Source: Coprothermobacterota bacterium
GTDB taxonomy: Bacteria; Caldisericota; JANLFM01
Direction: 5' to 3'
DNA: 6,020 nucleotides
NCBI GenBank assembly: GCA_026389415.1
Contig: JAPLHX010000258.1
Coordinates: 1 to 6,020 of the forward strand
A program made the position numbers and the translations under genes. A model generated the notes under the pieces. It worked only from the letters and a program-made list of their open reading frames with translations, was not told the DNA's origin and ran no database searches. Below, piece by piece: positions 1-6,020 of the stretch (position 1 is the first letter of the stretch; each line of letters starts with the position of its first letter).

Positions 1-2078
1 CGGATGTGGTCCACAGCCACGATTGGCACACCAGCACCGTCCCGTTGTATCTGGTGTCCACCCTGGCCCAAGATCCCCGCTATGCCAATCTTGCCTCCAT
101 CCTGACCATCCATAACCTGGCCTACCAGGGTTACGTCGACGCGGATTTCCTGGCCACCGCCGGGTTGGCCATGTCGCCGCAGGATCCGCGGGTGGAATTC
201 TATGGGCGCGTGAACCTGCTGCGGGGAGGAATTGTGACCAGCGACCTGGTGACCACGGTCAGTGAAACGTATGCGCGGGAGATCCAGACTCCGCCTCTGG
301 GAATGGGGCTGGAGGGAATCCTGGCTTCCCGCAAGAAGCAGTTGTTCGGTATCGTCAATGGCATCGACGTGGTGGACTTTGACCCGGCGGCTTTCGGTTT
401 TAGGGCCGCCAATCCGGCCGGCAAGAAGTTGGCCAAAGCCAAACTGCAGGAGCGCCTGGGTCTTCCCCAAAACGAGGAGTTTGTGGTGCTGGCTTTGATC
501 TCACGGTTGGTAGAACAGAAAGGACTCGATCTCTTCCCGCCGATCCTGGGGCAACTGTTGGAACAAGATGTCCAACTGGTGATCCTGGGAACGGGTGAAG
601 AACGCTTCGAAACTCTATTCCGCGAGGTGATGGCCAAGCAACCTAATAAGTTGAGCTTGCAGGCCAAGTTTGATGCCGAACTGGCCAAGCTGATTTATGC
701 CGGCGCCGATATTTTCCTGATGCCCTCCCGCTTCGAACCCTGTGGCCTGGGCCAGATGATTGCCATGCGTTATGGGACCATTCCGGTGGTGCGAAAAACC
801 GGCGGTTTGTCCGATACCGTGTTTCCATACAACCCGGAAACGGAAGAGGGCAACGGCTTCCTCTTTTCGGAATATCGGGCCGAGGACTTTCATGCGGCGA
901 TCACGAATGCGTTGAATTTGTTTGGCGATAAAAAACAATGGAACCAGATCGTCAAGAATGCCATGCTCGGCGATTATTCCTGGGGTCGGGCTGTCCCTCA
1001 TTACGAAGACCTTTATCGCAAAGCCAGTTTCCTTCATGCCAAACGGTTGGGGCTTGTCATTGCGCCGGAGATCCGCAAGGACCCCGTTCTGGAAGAATGG
1101 GCGATTATCGCCAAGAGTCGCACCAAACGACCTTCAGACTTTAAACCGTTAAGAGATGAGTCGGTGAACAACAAGGCAGAGCATTGTCCCTTCTGCGAAG
1201 GGCGGGAAAAGGAAACTCCGGACGAGCTCTTTTCGATCCGCCGGCCAGGAACCAAGCCCAACCAACCCGGTTGGTTCGTGCGCGTTACGGACAACAAGTA
1301 TCCTGCCCTAGTAAAGGACGAGGAACCTGTTCACAGCCACTCCTGGCTCTACACCTCCATCGCCGGGCAGGGAGCGCACGAGGTAATTATCGAGACTCCC
1401 GACCATTCCCTGGACATGGCTGATTTTCCCAGCGAGCAGATGGAACGGGTGATCTTGGCCTACCGCCAGCGCTATCGCGAGCTTTCCAAAATCCAAAGCC
1501 TCCGCTACATCCTAATTTTCCGCAACAAGGGGCGTTCTGCCGGCGCTTCCCTGCACCACCCGCATTCCCAACTGATCGCCACGCCCATCGTGCCGCGACG
1601 GATCAAGGAGGAAATGGACTCGGCGCACATCCTCTACGAACATGCCGGGGACTGTGTGTTCTGCACCATGATCCAGGAGGAATTGAGCCAGGGTAAACGG
1701 GTGATCCTTGATACACCCGGCTTCCTGGTGTTCTCACCCTACGCCTCCCGCTTTCCCTTCGAAACGACGATCATCCCCAAAAACCACAACGCCGCTTTCT
1801 CGGCCATCGACGACCAGGAGATCAAAGAGTTATCCGAGGTATTGCCCCGCGCGCTGACCCTGCTCAAGCAGGTGGTGAACGACCCGCCCTACAATCTGAT
1901 GATCCATTCCACGCCCCTCGGCCTGCCTTCCCTCCCCTACTACCACTGGCACATCGAGATCCTCCCTCGCCTGACGACACCGGCCGGTTTCGAGTGGGGC
2001 ACGGACTTTTACATCAACCCGACGCCACCCGAGGAAGCGGCGCGTTTCTTACGGGAGAAAGCGCAGGAAACGAGCTAA
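1..2078 (+). CDS. Glycogen synthase (GT5) fused to a GalT-family nucleotidyltransferase; 5' end outside the window
   Basis: The frame is open to the left edge and enters on DVVHSHDWHT, an internal GlgA motif, so the GTG at position 6 is not the true start. About 125-135 N-terminal residues are missing, including the KxGGL ADP-glucose loop. Counting from position 6, GlgA spans residues 1 to about 347. It shows HNLAYQG (H36), NGID, SRLVEQKGLDL (R167 and K172, matching E. coli R300/K305) and the catalytic-glutamate motif EPCGLGQM (E244, E. coli E377). After a linker of about ten residues, a GalT domain starts near residue 354 (EIRKDPVLEEWAII) and runs to residue 690, about the length of a free-standing enzyme. 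It has CPFC (394-397), PDH (H467), HPHSQ (518-522, predicted nucleophile H520), a second CxxC (550-553), H594 and HWHIE (647-651). GlgA transfers glucose from ADP-glucose to an alpha-1,4-glucan. GalT-family enzymes exchange a nucleotidyl group with a sugar-1-phosphate through a His-NMP intermediate. The GalT substrate is not settled. No ribosome binding site precedes the only in-frame start candidate near the junction (TTG at 1047), so one polypeptide is likely. Confidence 0.93.
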   Translation, partial: DVVHSHDWHTSTVPLYLVSTLAQDPRYANLASILTIHNLAYQGYVDADFLATAGLAMSPQDPRVEFYGRVNLLRGGIVTSDLVTTVSETYAREIQTPPLGMGLEGILASRKKQLFGIVNGIDVVDFDPAAFGFRAANPAGKKLAKAKLQERLGLPQNEEFVVLALISRLVEQKGLDLFPPILGQLLEQDVQLVILGTGEERFETLFREVMAKQPNKLSLQAKFDAELAKLIYAGADIFLMPSRFEPCGLGQMIAMRYGTIPVVRKTGGLSDTVFPYNPETEEGNGFLFSEYRAEDFHAAITNALNLFGDKKQWNQIVKNAMLGDYSWGRAVPHYEDLYRKASFLHAKRLGLVIAPEIRKDPVLEEWAIIAKSRTKRPSDFKPLRDESVNNKAEHCPFCEGREKETPDELFSIRRPGTKPNQPGWFVRVTDNKYPALVKDEEPVHSHSWLYTSIAGQGAHEVIIETPDHSLDMADFPSEQMERVILAYRQRYRELSKIQSLRYILIFRNKGRSAGASLHHPHSQLIATPIVPRRIKEEMDSAHILYEHAGDCVFCTMIQEELSQGKRVILDTPGFLVFSPYASRFPFETTIIPKNHNAAFSAIDDQEIKELSEVLPRALTLLKQVVNDPPYNLMIHSTPLGLPSLPYYHWHIEILPRLTTPAGFEWGTDFYINPTPPEEAARFLREKAQETS

Positions 2079-2079
2079 A

Positions 2080-2098
2080 CAGCCTGCAGCAGCGTGAT
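2080..2098. repeat. Copy 1 of a 19-base intergenic repeat, adjoining the fusion gene's stop
   Basis: The sequence cagcctgcagcagcgtgat begins two bases after the TAA of the GlgA-GalT gene. It matches the downstream copies at 17 of 19 positions. Its core ctgc-a-gcag is an inverted repeat around one base. With copy 3 it shares the longer start aaacagcctgc. Function unknown. Confidence 0.6.
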
Positions 2099-2163
2099 TT
2101 CACGACATGTCCGGATCGGATCTGGCCCCGCCGTGACCTTCCCCGAGGGAGGCAAGAGCATAT

Positions 2164-2206
2164 CAGCCTGCGGCAGCATGATCCAAACAGCCTGCGGCAG
2201 CATGTC
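2164..2206. repeat. Copies 2 and 3 of the 19-base repeat, in tandem
   Basis: cagcctgcggcagcatgat (2164-2182) and cagcctgcggcagcatgtc (2188-2206) are identical over their first 17 bases and start 24 bases apart. Each contains the small inverted repeat ctgc-g-gcag. They lie between two convergent genes, so they are not in an obvious promoter position. They could be protein binding sites, a small dispersed repeat family or remnants of local duplication. Nothing in the window decides between these. Confidence 0.65.
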
Positions 2207-2230
2207 CCAGCGGCAATGGGTAGCGAGGGA

Positions 2231-2251
2231 AAAACCAATCAGGTTTTGGTT
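2231..2251 (-). terminator. Weak candidate terminator for the leftward operon
   Basis: aaaacc (2231-2236) and ggtttt (2242-2247) form a 6-bp stem with a 5-base loop. A shifted alternative pairs aaccaa (2233-2238) with ttggtt (2246-2251). Read leftward, the stem ends in a run of five T followed by CCC, and it overlaps the flippase stop codon. The stem is short and AT-rich, so it would be weak at best. I see no better intrinsic terminator in the convergent gap for either strand. Confidence 0.25.
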
Positions 2252-3870
2252 CGGCCGGTGATCTGCTTGAGCTTTCCGATTCCCGTTAGAAGGTAGCCAC
2301 GGTACCGGTCGAATTCGGGGATCCGCAAGAGCCAACTCAGCGAGGCGTAAAGACTGATTCCAATCAAAACGACCAACAGCACCAACCCCAGGCGGGGTCC
2401 ATATTCCGTGGGATGCCAGATTCCCTCCAGAGCCCGCCAGAGGAAATAACAGGCCGTGCCCATGATCCCTGATGCCAAAAGGGTCTTGCCCACCGGGAAC
2501 CATAGACCGCCAAAGATGCCGGCACTGACTTTCTTCTGCAGCAGCAGGAGCAGGGCGCAGAAATACAATGTACCGGAAATGGTGGTGGCCAAAGCCAGGC
2601 CGGGAGCACCCATCCCCCAGACCAAGGCAAACAAGATGTTTAGGCCAATGTTGATCCCGATGGCAATGGTCCCCGCAATCATCGGAGTAAGGGTGTCTCC
2701 CAGGATAACGAAGGTGTTGGACAGGATTCCGCTGCCGGCAATGGCGAACAATCCCAGCGCGTAATACAACAGGATGGCGGCGGTGAGCGAGGTGTCCTCG
2801 GCCGTAAAGGCTCCCGTCTGCAGCAGAATGGAGATCAGCGGTTTGCCCAGAAAAATCAGGCCGGCCGTGGCCGGGATGATGATGAACCAGATGGAAGATA
2901 AACCCCGTCCCAAGGAAAGGCGAAATTGCTGTCCTTGGCGTTGAGCCCAACTGATGGCTAGGGAGGGGTAGAGAGCGGCGGTCAGGTTCGCGATCAGCAT
3001 TAGCGGAATCGTCAGAATCCGCTGGGCGTAGTCCAGGGTGGAAATGGAACCAATCGGCAGGTAGGAACCGATGGTGCGGTCCACCAGTAGATTGATTACA
3101 CTGATGAAACCGCCGATGGCCAGCGGGATCGCCAGCCGAATGATGCGGTGAAGGTCGGGATCGCGCCAATGGAAATCCAGCCGCAGATAGGGTTTGCGCC
3201 GCCACAATCCTCCCCCCACCACCAGCAATTGGAAGAGGATATGTCCTGTGGTGCCGGCAACCAGGGCCAGGATGCCCCAACGGGGAGCCAACAGGATCAC
3301 AGTGCCCAACAGGATGAAATTGCCGAAAAAAGCAGCCACGGACTGAAGCAGGAAATGACGGTAAGAGTTGAGAATGCTGGAGAAAAAGCCCAGAAAGGCG
3401 TTCATGAAGAGGATCGGCACCAGGTATTGGGTCAGCAATGTCGCCAAATCGTGCCGTTCCGGGTCCAGGCCGCCGGCCAGCAGACTGACGGAAGGTCCCG
3501 CTAATAAAAACATGGCAACGCTGCTGAGCACCACTAGCAGGAATAAAAAGGTAAAAACCTTGGAGGCAAAGCGCCAGGCCTCCGTTTCTCCCCGTTGCTC
3601 GCGCAGCCGAACGAACGCCGGCAGAAAAGCGCCCATGAAGGCCCCGATCAGAAGACCAAAGATGGCGGGAACGTTGTTGGCGATGATGAAGGCATCCTTG
3701 GCGGCGGTGGCGCCGAAGTAGCGGGCGGTGACGAATTCCCGCAACATCCCCACCGGTTTCGACGACAGGGACAGGATGGTGAGCAGGATGGCAGCCTGGG
3801 CCACCGTCTGCCGCTTGAGGATGGAGGAATGCTTTATTTTTTCAATCCAGCGACGAAAGGTGGCGATCAA
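2239..3870 (-). CDS. murJ: MurJ/MviN-family lipid-linked saccharide flippase (MOP superfamily)
   Basis: This 543-residue polytopic membrane protein has many hydrophobic segments across its length, as expected for the roughly 14-helix MurJ fold. MurJ moves lipid II from the cytoplasmic to the outer face of the inner membrane for peptidoglycan synthesis. Family signatures seen are GMLREF...ARYFGATAAKDAF (residues 41-61), YAQRILTIP (281-289), GAFTAEDTSLTA (353-364) and GDTLTP (391-396). Aligned by eye to E. coli MurJ, R24, D39 and R270 are kept (R44, D59, R284). R18 is replaced by K38, and the segment containing R52 lacks its arginine. The start is TTG at 3870, which overlaps the TGA of the upstream mutase as TTGA. 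There is no good Shine-Dalgarno in the 4-12 bases before it, so translational coupling is likely, and the next ATG (M42) would cut into the first helix. The nucleotide-sugar genes upstream make an exopolysaccharide or O-unit substrate possible. The family call is firm and the substrate is not. Confidence 0.88.
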   Translation of the reverse strand: MIATFRRWIEKIKHSSILKRQTVAQAAILLTILSLSSKPVGMLREFVTARYFGATAAKDAFIIANNVPAIFGLLIGAFMGAFLPAFVRLREQRGETEAWRFASKVFTFLFLLVVLSSVAMFLLAGPSVSLLAGGLDPERHDLATLLTQYLVPILFMNAFLGFFSSILNSYRHFLLQSVAAFFGNFILLGTVILLAPRWGILALVAGTTGHILFQLLVVGGGLWRRKPYLRLDFHWRDPDLHRIIRLAIPLAIGGFISVINLLVDRTIGSYLPIGSISTLDYAQRILTIPLMLIANLTAALYPSLAISWAQRQGQQFRLSLGRGLSSIWFIIIPATAGLIFLGKPLISILLQTGAFTAEDTSLTAAILLYYALGLFAIAGSGILSNTFVILGDTLTPMIAGTIAIGINIGLNILFALVWGMGAPGLALATTISGTLYFCALLLLLQKKVSAGIFGGLWFPVGKTLLASGIMGTACYFLWRALEGIWHPTEYGPRLGLVLLVVLIGISLYASLSWLLRIPEFDRYRGYLLTGIGKLKQITGRTKT

Positions 3871-5213
3871 GAAGTTTGCGCTCGCTCCATCCGTTGCACC
3901 AATTGATCCCGCATCTCGGCCATTTTACACTCGCTTTTGGCTTCCACGTTCAACCGCACCAGCGGTTCGGTCTGGGAGGATCGCAGGTTGAAACGCCAGT
4001 CGGCATATTCCACCGAGAGGCCGTCCAGGTGGGTAATGCGGCCATCGGCGTAGGTCCGTTCCACTTCTTCCAACAACGTTTTCGGATCGGAAACCCGGAC
4101 ATTGATCTCACCCGAGATATGATATTTTTGCCGCAACGGTTGGAGCAGGTCAGATAAGGAGATTCCTCGCCTGCTCAGCAATTCCAGCACCAGCAAGGCC
4201 GGAATCATGCCGTTGTCGGCGTAGAAGTTCTCGCGGAAGTAGTAGTGGCCGGACATTTCCCCACCGAAAATGGCGTTCTCCCGGCGCATGCGGGCCTTAA
4301 TGAAGGAATGACCGGCACGATTCACCAAGGGAATGCCACCGAAAGTCTGCGCCTGATCGAAATTCGCCCACACCAAACGCGGGTCAAACAGCACTTTCTC
4401 GCCAGGGTGTTTGCGCAGGATGGCCTCGATCAGCAGCGCCGTGATGAAATAACCTTCTACGAACTGCCCATGGTTATCCATGAAGTAACAGCGATCTCCA
4501 TCCCCATCCCAAACGATCCCCAGATCCGCTCCTTGCCGTAGGACCTCGGCCGCGATCTGGTTTCGATTTTCCGGCAGCTCCGGATTGGGCCCATGATTGG
4601 GAAAGTGTCCGTCGGGAGTGAAGTTCAACCGGAAGATCGTAAGCTGCGGCAAGTGGGCAAAGGTTGCGTCCGCTTCCAGGCCGGCAGCACCATTGCCGGC
4701 ATCCATCACGACCTTCATCGGGCAAACGGCAGCCGGATCAATGAAGGAAAGCACATGCCGGGCATACTCCGGATAGACGTCGCGGGAAGTGACCCGCAGT
4801 GGACCGGAAGGAGCAGAGGGGATCTGCCGATAGAGGGCCTCCACTTCCGGCAAGCCACTCTCTTCCGATAATGGCATCACTTTTTCCCGCAGGAGCTTGA
4901 TGCCATTGTACTGGGGTGGGTTGTGTGAAGCGGTGATCATTGCTCCGGCCGGAAACTGGAACGCGCCCAGGCTGAAGTAGAGCACGCTGGTTCCAACCAG
5001 CCCAACATCAGTGGTCTGGGCACCTTCAGCCGTGGTCCCGGCAAGAAATGCGTAAGAGAGAGCGGGAGAGGAAAGGCGGGCGTCATAGCCGGAAACCAGG
5101 CGGTCGACATTCAGATAGCGGATGAAGGCTCGGCCGATGCGATAAGCTTTCTCCTCGTCCAGCTCCTCGGGTACGATCCCGCGGATGTCATAGGCTTTGA
5201 AGATTTCTGCCAT
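3867..5213 (-). CDS. manB: Phosphomannomutase/phosphoglucomutase (alpha-D-phosphohexomutase family)
   Basis: This cytosolic enzyme interconverts hexose-6-phosphate and hexose-1-phosphate (mannose and/or glucose), supplying sugar-1-phosphate for GDP-mannose, UDP-glucose or ADP-glucose. It is complete at 448 residues, usual for the AlgC/ManB type. The four family sites appear in order: phosphoserine loop TASHNPPQYNGIK (94-106, catalytic S96), metal loop DGDGDR (236-241), sugar-recognition loop GEMSGH (318-323) and C-terminal phosphate-binding loop RSSQTEP (411-417). GEMSGH is the form found in dual-specificity PMM/PGM enzymes. It argues against phosphoglucosamine mutase GlmM, which is also distinguished by its active-site loop. 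The ATG at 5213 is supported by AAGGAGG six bases upstream and by the expected N-terminus (FKAYDIRG). The gene lies 11 bases after the dehydrogenase and overlaps the flippase start by 4 bases. Glucose versus mannose preference cannot be read from sequence. Confidence 0.93.
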   Translation of the reverse strand: MAEIFKAYDIRGIVPEELDEEKAYRIGRAFIRYLNVDRLVSGYDARLSSPALSYAFLAGTTAEGAQTTDVGLVGTSVLYFSLGAFQFPAGAMITASHNPPQYNGIKLLREKVMPLSEESGLPEVEALYRQIPSAPSGPLRVTSRDVYPEYARHVLSFIDPAAVCPMKVVMDAGNGAAGLEADATFAHLPQLTIFRLNFTPDGHFPNHGPNPELPENRNQIAAEVLRQGADLGIVWDGDGDRCYFMDNHGQFVEGYFITALLIEAILRKHPGEKVLFDPRLVWANFDQAQTFGGIPLVNRAGHSFIKARMRRENAIFGGEMSGHYYFRENFYADNGMIPALLVLELLSRRGISLSDLLQPLRQKYHISGEINVRVSDPKTLLEEVERTYADGRITHLDGLSVEYADWRFNLRSSQTEPLVRLNVEAKSECKMAEMRDQLVQRMERAQTS

Positions 5214-5219
5214 AGCTTC

Positions 5220-5226
5220 CCTCCTT
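5220..5226 (-). promoter_or_regulatory. Ribosome binding site of the phosphohexomutase gene
   Basis: On the - strand AAGGAGG lies six bases before the ATG at 5213, a near-perfect Shine-Dalgarno. Its first two A residues are the last two bases of the dehydrogenase TAA stop codon (5225-5227), so termination and re-initiation sites are interlocked. This fixes the mutase start and indicates a shared transcript. Confidence 0.85.
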
Positions 5227-6020
5227 ACAACCGAATGATATGTTCCCCCGGCAGTCCTGCCAAGGCGTTGCGCGTGTCCACGATCAAGCGTGCTGTTTGC
5301 GCAATCTCATGGTAGGGGAACGAACGATGTGCGGTGAGCAACAGCACACAATCCGCTTCTGCAATTGCCTGTGTAGAATACGGAAGGGAATGGCGCAAGC
5401 CTTCGTCGAAACGAACGCTAGGAACCATGGGATCGATGAACACCACCTTCGCCCCCCGTCGCTCCAGCATGGGAATGATCTTTAAGGCAGGGGATTCCCG
5501 CACATCGGCGATGTCCTGCTTGTAGGCGACCCCCAGCACCAGCACCCGGCTGCCGTAGAGCGGCTTGGCATGTCGGTTCAGGCCTTCGATCACCAGATCC
5601 ACCACATGGCGCGGCATGGCATCGTTGATCTCACCGGCCAGTTCTACGAAGCGAAGATTAAAATCGTATGCTCTGGCTTTCCAGGAGAGGTAAAAGGGGT
5701 CGATGGGAATGCAATGGCCACCCATACCGGGACCGGGATAGAAAGGGGTGAACCCGTAAGGCTTGGAGGAGGCAGCGCCGATCACTTCCCAAATACTGAC
5801 GCCCATTCGATGGCAGAGCTGGGCTAGCTCGTTAACCAGGGAGATGTTTACGACCCGGTAGGTGTTCTCCAGAAGCTTACACATTTCCGCCACGCGGGTG
5901 GAGGAGACAAGGACCACATCATCCGCCACTTGGCGATAAAGGCTGGCCGCAAGTTCGGTGCAACGGGGGGTCACTCCGCCGACCACTTTCGGTGTGTTGC
6001 GGATGTCATAGGACTTGTTG
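5225..6020 (-). CDS. UDP-N-acetylhexosamine 6-dehydrogenase (nucleotide-sugar dehydrogenase, WbpA-like); N-terminus outside the window
   Basis: The frame is open to the right edge. The GTG at 5986 is internal, because the preceding codons read NKSYDIRNTPK and join VVGG, a conserved stretch of the family. Roughly the first 165 residues, with the NAD-binding Rossmann domain, are missing. Numbering from the GTG, visible sites are EMCKLLENTYRVVNISLVNEL (34-54, K37), PGPGMGGHCIPIDP (84-97, catalytic C92) and GVAYKQDIADVRESP (152-166) in the C-terminal UDP-binding domain. The protein ends at residue 253 (IIRL). The enzyme oxidises C6 of a UDP-sugar twice with NAD+ to give a uronic acid. HCIPIDPFYLSWKA followed by RFVELAGEIN fits the UDP-GlcNAc/UDP-ManNAc dehydrogenases (WbpA, WecC, TviB) better than UDP-glucose dehydrogenase. 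Such enzymes usually feed capsule, O-antigen or exopolysaccharide synthesis. It is the first visible gene of the leftward operon. Exact substrate is uncertain. Confidence 0.9.
   Translation of the reverse strand, partial: NKSYDIRNTPKVVGGVTPRCTELAASLYRQVADDVVLVSSTRVAEMCKLLENTYRVVNISLVNELAQLCHRMGVSIWEVIGAASSKPYGFTPFYPGPGMGGHCIPIDPFYLSWKARAYDFNLRFVELAGEINDAMPRHVVDLVIEGLNRHAKPLYGSRVLVLGVAYKQDIADVRESPALKIIPMLERRGAKVVFIDPMVPSVRFDEGLRHSLPYSTQAIAEADCVLLLTAHRSFPYHEIAQTARLIVDTRNALAGLPGEHIIRL

Noticed and set aside
222..236. ggggagga followed by attGTG, resembling an internal ribosome binding site and start
   Set aside because: The bases encode the conserved GlgA motif LLRGGIVTSD. Starting there would remove essential N-terminal sequence, so this is a coincidence of Gly codons.
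200..688. A 162-residue open frame antisense to the glycogen synthase
   Set aside because: Low-complexity Ser/Arg-rich translation with no family signature, opposite a strongly conserved GlgA region.
2112..2126. ccggatc-g-gatctgg inverted repeat in the intergenic gap as a terminator for the fusion gene
   Set aside because: Only one base separates the arms, so the inner pairs cannot form a loop, and no T-run follows.
2206..2220. ccca-gcggcaa-tggg hairpin as a terminator
   Set aside because: The stem is only four base pairs and no T-run follows on either strand.
2075..3280. A 401-residue open frame on the - strand overlapping the flippase gene
   Set aside because: It lies in another frame of the same strand as MurJ. 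Its translation is rich in H, P and R with no recognisable domain, and MurJ matches its family over the same bases. Its tail only reads through the intergenic repeats.
5334..5525. Short + strand open frames across the dehydrogenase and mutase genes
   Set aside because: They are antisense shadows of well-conserved enzymes and show no domain or ribosome binding site of their own.

Overview
The window carries four bacterial protein genes and very little non-coding DNA. Two of them run off the ends of the window. A MurJ/MviN-type flippase points to a bacterium. The base composition looks moderately GC-rich by eye (not counted). I see no signature that fixes the phylum, and no RNA gene, insertion sequence, CRISPR array or prophage gene.

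Left part, + strand (window edge to 2078): one uninterrupted reading frame joins most of a GT5 glycogen synthase (GlgA) to a complete galactose-1-phosphate uridylyltransferase-family (GalT) domain. The GlgA part lacks roughly its first 125-135 residues, which lie upstream of the window. The GalT domain has two CxxC motifs and an HPHSQ nucleophile motif. That arrangement resembles the two-zinc branch of the family, which includes plant ADP-glucose phosphorylase, as much as classical GalT. The fusion is the most notable thing here.

Middle (2079-2238): a 160-base gap between convergent genes. It holds three copies of a 19-base repeat, two of them in tandem with a 24-base period. A weak hairpin followed by a T-run, in the leftward direction, overlaps the flippase stop codon.

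Right part, - strand (6020 down to 2239): a tight three-gene operon read right to left. It contains a nucleotide-sugar dehydrogenase of the UDP-GlcNAc/UDP-ManNAc 6-dehydrogenase type (N-terminus outside the window), a phosphomannomutase/phosphoglucomutase, and a MurJ/MviN-family membrane flippase. The first gap is 11 bases, with a strong ribosome binding site overlapping the upstream stop. The second junction is a 4-base TTGA stop/start overlap.

Together the window is about activated-sugar metabolism. The mutase links hexose-6-phosphate to hexose-1-phosphate, the dehydrogenase makes an acidic amino-sugar nucleotide for surface polysaccharide, and the flippase moves a lipid-linked saccharide across the membrane. 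On the opposite strand the GlgA-GalT fusion connects sugar-1-phosphate/nucleotide-sugar exchange with alpha-glucan synthesis. The link between the two strands is inferred from gene content only.
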